The notes beneath the pieces were generated by a model, which had not been told where the DNA came from, searched no databases, and worked only from the letters and a program-made list of their open reading frames with translations. The position numbers were made by a program, and so were the translations under genes. A stretch of 42,595 nt of DNA from NCBI GenBank assembly GCA_964448115.1, contig CAYUVA010000041.1, positions 1 through 42,595 of the forward strand, read 5' to 3'. Positions 37,231 to 42,595 of the stretch are shown here, piece after piece (positions within the stretch are counted from its first letter, which is position 1; each line of letters starts with the position of its first letter). The stretch comes from CAYUVA01 sp964448115 [NCBI: uncultured bacterium] (lineage in GTDB: Bacteria; CAYUVA01).

Positions 37231-38481
37231 ATGTCTAAGATTAGAAAGACAATGCTGTATGCCATCTTTTCATTTCTGCCCGCCATTTTAATGTTCGGAG
37301 CCATTGAATGCCTGTTGAGAGCGCATCTGTTTGAATTTTATTATAAGGACATTCGAAAGCTCAATCCTAAGACCAATGCCTTTGCTGTCAGAGCCTTATT
37401 CCCCAAGCCGGACTTGAACCCGGTGCATCCTAGTGAGCAAAAACGCTATGCATTTCGACCCGATACCAGTCTGATATGGTCGCTGAAGCCGAACTTTTAC
37501 TACCAGGGCAAGTTGCTACTGAACCCTAATCCCACTTTGCAGACCAATTCTCTCGGTTTCAGGGGAGACTTTATCAACCCTTACAAACCTGATGGCGTAA
37601 GGCGTATCGCTTGTCTAGGCGACTCAGTTACCTTTGGATACGGAGAAACAATAGGTGAGAGTGATACATATCCCAGAAAACTAGAATCCCTGCTTAATCT
37701 TTTCTATCCCCACCTTGAATTCGAGGTTATAAATGCGGGATGTACCGGCTATTCAAGTCGGCAGGGGAGGATACTGCTGGAAGAAAGAGTATTGCCGCTC
37801 AAGCCAGATCTTGTCATCCTGGGCTTCGGCAACAACGATAGGATTCCCATACAGGTGCCCGAAGAAAAGCAGATGAAGCGCTATCGAGGCTGGAGGGGGG
37901 ATAAGCTTATCATGCTCAATAGCCTGGAATCGTACAAGCTATTAAAATGGTCAATAAACAAACTCAGGGGGAAGCGAGGTCTGCTTCATCCGATTCGAGA
38001 ATCCCCGCGAGTAAGCATTTCTGATTATATAAGTCTCACCAAGCAGATGATCGAGCTTTGTAGGGCTAATGGTGCCAAAGTGCTACTGCTAAACCTGATT
38101 TTCGAGCCGGAATACCATCAGAGGTTGAACCAGGCGCTGAAAAAGCTGCATGAAAGTAGCGGTGTCCTTTATCTCGATATCCGCTCCCTATTCGCCAATG
38201 ACCTGGAGTCTATAAGGCAGCTCGCTCCATACCAGGGCGCGGTTGCCTATCGTGAACTTGAACTGGGTGAACGGCTGCATCACCATCCCTGGCTCTATCT
38301 CATGGATGATGTAGTTCACCCTAATTGTATTGGTCAAGCAAGGATTGCGGATCACATATTTGCATTGATGGTAAAAGAGGAATACTTCAAGGATCTTCTA
38401 AAACCACCGACTCCACATCCATCCCGCAAGTTCCTGCTAAAGATGAACCAGGCTGAACCGTCGCTATTTTCAGTTGATTGA
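37231..38481 (+). CDS. SGNH/GDSL-family hydrolase with N-terminal membrane anchor
   Basis: This 416-residue protein has one N-terminal membrane segment (MLYAIFSFLPAILMFGAIE) and an SGNH fold outside. Block I is IACLGDSVTFGYGE (nucleophile Ser132), block II NAGCTGYSSRQG, block III ILGFGNNDR (Asn), and block V DVVHPNCIGQARIAD with the Asp-His pair. Such proteins act as esterases or acyltransferases on envelope glycans or lipids. It follows murA by 12 bases and precedes lipA, so a role in cell-wall or envelope modification fits. Substrate unknown. Confidence 0.8.
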   Translation: MSKIRKTMLYAIFSFLPAILMFGAIECLLRAHLFEFYYKDIRKLNPKTNAFAVRALFPKPDLNPVHPSEQKRYAFRPDTSLIWSLKPNFYYQGKLLLNPNPTLQTNSLGFRGDFINPYKPDGVRRIACLGDSVTFGYGETIGESDTYPRKLESLLNLFYPHLEFEVINAGCTGYSSRQGRILLEERVLPLKPDLVILGFGNNDRIPIQVPEEKQMKRYRGWRGDKLIMLNSLESYKLLKWSINKLRGKRGLLHPIRESPRVSISDYISLTKQMIELCRANGAKVLLLNLIFEPEYHQRLNQALKKLHESSGVLYLDIRSLFANDLESIRQLAPYQGAVAYRELELGERLHHHPWLYLMDDVVHPNCIGQARIADHIFALMVKEEYFKDLLKPPTPHPSRKFLLKMNQAEPSLFSVD

Positions 38482-38511
38482 AAGACGGCTTGGATCTAAC
38501 ATGTCCCTGTA

Positions 38512-39414
38512 ATGGGTTACCATGCTAAAGAGAACAAGCTGTTGAGAAAGCCTCCCTGGCTGAAAATGCGGGGCTTTGCGGGAAGGGATTACTTCGATAT
38601 AAAGAGAAGGCTGCGCAACCATGCCCTGCATACTGTGTGCCAGGAAGCCCGTTGTCCTAATGCTCGCCAATGTTGGAGCCAAAGGACTGCCACATTCATG
38701 ATCCTGGGGGATATCTGTACCCGCAATTGTCGCTTCTGCGCGGTGAAATCAGGCAATCCAAGTGGATATACAGATGCTGAAGAACCACGCCGACTAGCTG
38801 AGATGATCAAGGAGATCGGCTTGAGATACGCGGTGATAACCTCGGTAACCAGGGATGATCTCGCTGACGGGGGGGCAAGGCATTATGTGGAGTGTGTCTC
38901 CGAGATAAAACTAAGAGTCCCCGGCATCGTTGTCGAGCTGCTTATTCCAGACTTGGGGGGAAAACTAGAGGCGATCGCTCTTATCGCACAAAGCAAAGCC
39001 GAGGTGATCGGGCATAACCTGGAGACGGTCAGGGAACTGAGCCGTAAAGTCAGGGACAGACATACCAGCTACCAGCGATCACTTGAGGTATTGCGGTATC
39101 TTAAACAGGTTAATCAGAACATACTGACCAAGTCTGCCTTGCTTCTCGGCTTGGGTGAGGGCGATCACCAGATTCGCCAGGCTATGAGCGATCTCATCGA
39201 GGCAAAAGTCGATATCCTCGCCCTGGGACAGTATCTACAGCCAACCAGGCAGCATCTGGCGCCATACAGGTACTTGACTCCACAGGAGTTCGATCGCTAC
39301 CGGGAAATTGGGCTTAGCATGGGGTTCAGGTTCGTGGCATCGGCTCCGATGGTGCGCAGCTCCTATCGAGCCGCCGAGTTCTATGCTCGCTATATCCTCG
39401 AGGAAAAAGGCTAA
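38512..39414 (+). CDS. lipA: Lipoyl synthase
   Basis: This 300-residue radical SAM enzyme inserts two sulfurs into protein-bound octanoyl groups. Both cluster motifs are present: the auxiliary one in CQEARCPNARQCW (C43, C48, C54) and the radical SAM one in CTRNCRFC (C69, C73, C76). The C-terminal serine ligand lies in VRSSYRAAEFY. Length is normal. The octanoyltransferase gene lipB is not adjacent. The glycosyltransferase gene follows after two bases. Confidence 0.97.
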   Translation: MGYHAKENKLLRKPPWLKMRGFAGRDYFDIKRRLRNHALHTVCQEARCPNARQCWSQRTATFMILGDICTRNCRFCAVKSGNPSGYTDAEEPRRLAEMIKEIGLRYAVITSVTRDDLADGGARHYVECVSEIKLRVPGIVVELLIPDLGGKLEAIALIAQSKAEVIGHNLETVRELSRKVRDRHTSYQRSLEVLRYLKQVNQNILTKSALLLGLGEGDHQIRQAMSDLIEAKVDILALGQYLQPTRQHLAPYRYLTPQEFDRYREIGLSMGFRFVASAPMVRSSYRAAEFYARYILEEKG

Positions 39415-39416
39415 TC

Positions 39417-40535
39417 ATGCGCATGATGATCATCGGACCAGTTTATCCTATTCGCGGTGGGAATGCGCTGTTTTTGGGGCACTTGGCTAATGCAATCAAG
39501 GAACGCCATCAACTTAAGGTCATAAACTTCACTAAACTGTATCCCAAGCTGCTATTCCCCGGCACCAGGCAGCATGATATAAGCCAAAAACCCATGAAAC
39601 CGATAGAGGCTGAGGAGATCATCGACTCGACAAATCCGCTGACCTGGCTTGAGGCAGCAAAACGAATAAGGGATTATAAGCCAAAAAGGTTGATCTTCTC
39701 CTGGTGGAATCCATTCTTCGCTTTGCTAACCTCCTATCTTGCCAAGGTCGGCAAATCGGTTGGGGCAAAGGTCGTGATAATTACCGAGAATATCGTATCC
39801 CACGAGAATCGCCTTGCTGATAAGCTGCTGACCAGGCTGGGGCTTCGATATGCACAATGTTTCATTGCCTTGTCTAAGGATGTCGAAAGCAAGCTATCTG
39901 AGCTTTATCCAAACATGCCTATCCATCGCGCTTCCCTGCCGGTATATGACTGCTATCGCCTTGCTGAATACACAAAGGATAAAGCCAGGGAGAAGCTCGG
40001 TCTGAGCGGCAATGTTGCTTTGTTCTTCGGCTATGTGCGCAAGTACAAGGGATTGAGCTACCTGATCGATGGATTCGCCCAGGCGCTGGAGCATGTACAG
40101 ATGAGGCTGCTTATTGTCGGTGAGTTCTATGATGATATCAAGCGATATCGAACCCAGATAAAAAAACTTGGCATCGAGGATAAAGTCATCATAGTCCCTC
40201 GTTATGTCAACAACGAGGAGGTAGGTCTGTATTTCAAGGCTGCCGATGTGGTCGTCCTGCCCTACCTGAGCGGGACACAGAGCGGTATCACACAGGTAGC
40301 CCTTGCCTTCGAGACCCCGATGATCGCTACCGATGTCGGCGGCATCGGAGAGGTTGTAAAAGACAAAGAGAGCGGGTTGCTCATTCCACCCGGCGATTCG
40401 AGGGCTATTGCTGAAGCACTGGTTCGTTTTTTTACTGATGATATGGCACCGAGACTCAAGGAGAACCTCAGGCGAACAAGGGGAAATAAGCAAAATGCCC
40501 TGGATAGCCTGGTTAAAATCATCGAGGCTGATTAG
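39417..40535 (+). CDS. Glycosyltransferase family 4 protein
   Basis: This 372-residue GT-B enzyme has an N-terminal acceptor domain (MIIGPVYPIRGGNALFLGHL) and a C-terminal donor domain with GYVRKYKGLSYLIDGF and the E-x7-E-like region VALAFETPMIATDVGGIGE, then SGLLIPPGD. The sugar and acceptor are unknown. It is the last gene of the prmC-murA-SGNH-lipA run and starts two bases after lipA. It seems unrelated in function to lipA. Confidence 0.85.
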   Translation: MRMMIIGPVYPIRGGNALFLGHLANAIKERHQLKVINFTKLYPKLLFPGTRQHDISQKPMKPIEAEEIIDSTNPLTWLEAAKRIRDYKPKRLIFSWWNPFFALLTSYLAKVGKSVGAKVVIITENIVSHENRLADKLLTRLGLRYAQCFIALSKDVESKLSELYPNMPIHRASLPVYDCYRLAEYTKDKAREKLGLSGNVALFFGYVRKYKGLSYLIDGFAQALEHVQMRLLIVGEFYDDIKRYRTQIKKLGIEDKVIIVPRYVNNEEVGLYFKAADVVVLPYLSGTQSGITQVALAFETPMIATDVGGIGEVVKDKESGLLIPPGDSRAIAEALVRFFTDDMAPRLKENLRRTRGNKQNALDSLVKIIEAD

Positions 40536-40606
40536 GGGTAATAGACAGGATACCGATGCCTGATCAACATAAAAGCAGTATCTTGAATAGGATTTCCCCC
40601 GGCGGA

Positions 40607-41425
40607 TCAGACCATGTCCAGCCGCTCGACAATGATATCCCTGGTCTCGGAATGTTCTTTGATCATCTGCATAAAGGGTAGTGGATCCACAAAGCGGCTA
40701 AAAGGTGGGAACGAGTTATCCCAATGATGGGGTATGATCATCAGTGGCTGTATTTTGCTGGCAATCTCCCACGCTTTCTTGGTTATATTGGAATGTCCCT
40801 GCAGGGGCATCAGGCAAAGATCCACCCTTTTACGAAGGCGCTTGATACTATCGGCGGGCATGGCTGCGCTGGAGATGTCAAGGATGGTGAAGCTCTCGTT
40901 ATCGAACAAGAAAGCCTGGATGTCTAGCTTGGGATAACCCCTGAAATACCTGTTGAACATGCCAAGTAGCCTGCCTTTCGGTATCTTCGAGATCGTCTTG
41001 ATGACCAGCGGGGGATCAACCACGATATGTTTGCCCTGATATGCTGTTACCCGGTAGTCTCGGAATGTATATGTTCTAAGTGGTACCGTAGCTCGTTGCT
41101 GGTGTCTATCCATCTGCTTCAAAGAGCTAAGTAACAGTATATCATTGGGACCTAGAAGCAGCCCATTGCTCTTTTCTACCAGACGCGGCAGGTCAAATAT
41201 GTGATCGAAGTGTCCGTGCGCAATATAGAAGTGATCCACATGCTCAAGGTAATCGAGCGCCCTTGAGGTCGGCGGAATTGCCCCATCGAATCGGGAGATG
41301 AAGGGATCGATTGCAATCTCGGTCTCGCCGAAGCGGATCCACCAGCCAGCAGTCCCCAGCCACTTGATATGTCCATCATTGATGAACCGATAGATCAGAT
41401 CGATTTTGCTTGTATCTCCACCCAT
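40607..41425 (-). CDS. Metallo-beta-lactamase-fold hydrolase (UlaG/NAPE-PLD-like)
   Basis: This protein of about 272 residues has the metal motif YIAHGHFDHIFDLP (H-x-H-x-DH) and starts its fold with KWLGTAGWWIRFGETEIAIDP, a pattern shared with UlaG-like lactonases and phospholipase-like members. A late MIIPHHWDNSFPP supplies further His ligands. Substrate unknown. The chosen start is the ATG at 41425; a GTG six codons earlier is possible, and neither has a clear ribosome site. It stands alone, convergent with the glycosyltransferase gene. Confidence 0.8.
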   Translation of the reverse strand: MGGDTSKIDLIYRFINDGHIKWLGTAGWWIRFGETEIAIDPFISRFDGAIPPTSRALDYLEHVDHFYIAHGHFDHIFDLPRLVEKSNGLLLGPNDILLLSSLKQMDRHQQRATVPLRTYTFRDYRVTAYQGKHIVVDPPLVIKTISKIPKGRLLGMFNRYFRGYPKLDIQAFLFDNESFTILDISSAAMPADSIKRLRKRVDLCLMPLQGHSNITKKAWEIASKIQPLMIIPHHWDNSFPPFSRFVDPLPFMQMIKEHSETRDIIVERLDMV

Positions 41426-41537
41426 CTGAGCAAATATTACCACAATGTATTATCAAGTTCACGGAAAGTTTGGATGCAAAATATTCATCGAGCCGAATTC
41501 GATGCTCCAGGATACGCTCATGGGTCAAATCTTCAGA

Positions 41538-41622
41538 TGCCGGGAGCCGGGCTCGAACCGGCACGGCTTGTTAAACCGGGGGATTTTAAGTCCCCTGCGT
41601 CTGCCAATTCCGCCATCCCGGC
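41538..41622 (-). tRNA. tRNA-Leu (anticodon UAA)
   Basis: This 85-base class II tRNA on the minus strand has acceptor arms GCCGGGA and TCCCGGC, with discriminator A at 41538. The anticodon stem GGGGA/TCCCC encloses CTTAAAA with anticodon TAA (41588-41586). A long variable arm and the GTTCGAGCC T loop are present. CCA is not encoded. Confidence 0.97.
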
Positions 41623-41742
41623 AACAAGATATCTTTATTATTAACATACGAATAAATAAGTCAACGCAAGATAATGATCCTAAATTCTCGGTTTGAAATT
41701 AAGGGCGCGGGCATGATAAAAAGGGGGAAATTTCCCTCCAAC

Positions 41743-41820
41743 TGTCATTCCCGCACCCCCCTCTCTGTCATTCCCGCGAATGCGGGAATCCAGTAACCCT
41801 GCAAAGTGATAGAGTGATGT
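41743..41820 (+). repeat. Dispersed palindromic repeat, inverted copy of the left-edge element
   Basis: TGTCATTCCCGC occurs at 41743 and 41766; the second continues as the palindrome ATTCCCGC-GAAT-GCGGGAAT (41770-41789), then CCAGTAACC and AAGTGATAGAGTGAT. Bases 1-85 of the window, read on the other strand, follow the same plan. It resembles REP-like intergenic elements. Confidence 0.6.
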
Positions 41821-42077
41821 GTTTACTGTTTCAGCGTTGAAATAGTCAGCCTTGCATCACCATCCTCTCTTCACGGTACCACGGTACCACTTTCCTCTTC
41901 GTGCCTTAGTGCCTTTGTGGTTCAATAACCCTCACGCCCCACTTCGTGGTTAGGTTTGAATGACCGCTCGCTCACGCTCACGGCTCGGATATTGTGTGGC
42001 TCACGGCAAGGTAGCGAAGTTGAGTTAAATCATTAGATTCCTTTATTTTAGTCATTAGTCATGAAAAAAATTTTTCG

Positions 42078-42107
42078 ATCCGCTGCTTCCCAAGGGAAGC
42101 AGCGGAT
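42078..42107 (-). terminator. Long perfect inverted repeat, likely terminator of the FGE-like gene
   Basis: A 14-bp stem, ATCCGCTGCTTCCC with its complement, encloses a 2-base loop. On the minus strand it lies about 90 bases after the gene stop and is followed, after an A tract, by seven T (TTTTTTT). The T run is not immediate, so it may serve another structural role. Confidence 0.5.
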
Positions 42108-42153
42108 ATAAGAACCTTTCCGCCAATATCCTCTGTGAACAGTAACGATCATT

Positions 42154-42180
42154 AAAAAGTGTAAAAAGTGTAAAAAGTAA
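42154..42180. repeat. 9-bp tandem repeat AAAAAGTGT
   Basis: Two exact units (42154-42162 and 42163-42171) and a third with changed end (AAAAAGTAA) lie just after the FGE-like stop codon. Confidence 0.6.
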
Positions 42181-42194
42181 AAAAGGGTAACATA

Positions 42195-42595
42195 TTAGTA
42201 GGCGCAACGAAAGCCGCTATTGTTGTTGCCATTAACAGGAGCGTTGCTGGTACGATAGGCGGAACGACAGCGATTGCCGTAGCTACCCCAAGAGCCGCCG
42301 CGCAACACACGGTAACTCCCCCTTGAAGGACCTTTAGGATCGTTTCTAGGGCTGTTGAAGTAGTAATCCCAATCATACCAGTCCTGGCACCACTCCCACA
42401 CATTGCCGTGCATGTCATACAAACCCCAGGCATTCGGCTTCTTCTGTCCAACTTGATGGGTTTTGCCACCTGAATTGCCTTTATACCATCCCATTTCATC
42501 GAGATTACCTGCATAAGGACCTGTCGTCCCTGCCCGGCAAGAGTATTCCCACTCCGCCTCGGTGGGGAGGCGGTAATTATGACCTGGAAATCGCT
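42195..42595 (-). CDS. Formylglycine-generating enzyme (SUMF1)-family protein, 3' part
   Basis: About 133 C-terminal codons of a gene whose start lies off the right edge. The frame reads YRLPTEAEWEYSCRAGT, then GLYDMHGNVWEWCQDWY, RVLRGGSWGS, CRSAYR and NSGFRCAY, all signature blocks of the FGE-sulfatase fold. Family members oxidise a Cys or Ser in sulfatases to formylglycine; many bacterial relatives have other roles, for example in effectors or ergothioneine-type chemistry. The rest of the protein, needed to choose, is not visible. The gene is followed by a tandem repeat and a long hairpin. Confidence 0.9.
   Translation of the reverse strand, partial: RFPGHNYRLPTEAEWEYSCRAGTTGPYAGNLDEMGWYKGNSGGKTHQVGQKKPNAWGLYDMHGNVWEWCQDWYDWDYYFNSPRNDPKGPSRGSYRVLRGGSWGSYGNRCRSAYRTSNAPVNGNNNSGFRCAY

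Larger units (their letters stand above)
41644..42194. other. Repeat-rich gene-free stretch
   Basis: No gene is supported in these 550 bases. It contains the TGTCATTCC repeats, a doubled ACGGTACC (near 41875-41890), phrases like TTCGTGCCTTAGTGCCTTTG that are typical of dispersed intergenic repeats, the long hairpin at 42078 and a 9-base tandem repeat near 42154. Confidence 0.6.

Noticed and set aside
41369-41644. Plus-strand frame with GAGLEPARLVKPGDFKSPAS
   Set aside because: Another false translation of antisense tRNA-Leu; the tRNA fold is complete.
42152-42514. 120-codon minus-strand frame overlapping the FGE-like gene
   Set aside because: It is the wrong frame: the neighbouring frame carries the conserved GNVWEW and LRGGSW blocks.

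Overview
The window comes from a diderm (Gram-negative type) bacterium, probably an uncultivated lineage. The evidence is BamD, signal peptidase II, several lipoproteins, a Wzt-type polysaccharide ABC ATPase and a lipid A acyltransferase-like protein. Very long Thr-Pro-rich linkers in secreted proteins and an EMO/HdrD-like membrane Fe-S oxidoreductase suggest a poorly sampled, perhaps anaerobic phylum. I cannot name the phylum from sequence reading alone. Gene order is a mosaic of short operons on both strands. There are two tRNA-Leu genes, no rRNA and no CRISPR array.

Layout, left to right. 1-248: repeat-like DNA and an orphan plus-strand terminator. 249-2792 (-): a secreted caspase-like peptidase with two PPC domains on Thr-Pro stalks. 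3036-9792 (+): a LOG-family protein, then a glycosyltransferase, a Wzt-like ATPase with no permease in the window, an LpxL-like acyltransferase, an AglD-like membrane protein and a geranylgeranyl-reductase-family flavoprotein. The last five look like a surface glycolipid or glycan pathway. 9857-12314 (+): tRNA-Leu(CAA) joined directly to lspA, then a DUF2723 membrane protein. 12496-14382 (+): the EMO-like oxidoreductase behind a clear promoter. 14404-14592: a likely IS1595-type transposase scrap. 14975-19349 (+): carA-carB.

19714-22923 (-): an unusual tight operon reading sulfur carrier (ThiS/MoaD fold), TIM-barrel lipoprotein, divergent YchF GTPase, endonuclease V. 23286-26816 (-): a giant secreted Kelch/DNRLRE protein with its own promoter and terminator. 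26967-30519 (-): bamD, rfbD and two tandem GDP-mannose dehydratase/reductase paralogues, largely overlapping by 4 bases. 30681-32244 (+): pta and ogt. 32250-34487 (-): a radical SAM/SPASM protein and a HAD phosphatase. 34593-34982 (+): a papain-family peptidase gene cut off four codons after its catalytic cysteine. 35034-40535 (+): prmC, murA, an SGNH hydrolase, lipA and a glycosyltransferase. 40607-41425 (-): a metallo-beta-lactamase-fold hydrolase, followed by tRNA-Leu(UAA), a repeat-rich gap and the 3' part of a formylglycine-generating-enzyme-like gene running off the right edge.

The most unusual points are these. The caspase-like and Kelch proteins seem to share a C-terminal domain after their Thr-Pro stalks, and a similar promoter-like motif, as if co-regulated and co-sorted. 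The four-gene sulfur-carrier/YchF/endonuclease V operon contains a YchF with an altered P-loop. lspA has a UUG start two bases after a tRNA 3' end. The 3.7-9.8 kb cluster may make an acylated, possibly saturated-isoprenoid glycolipid.
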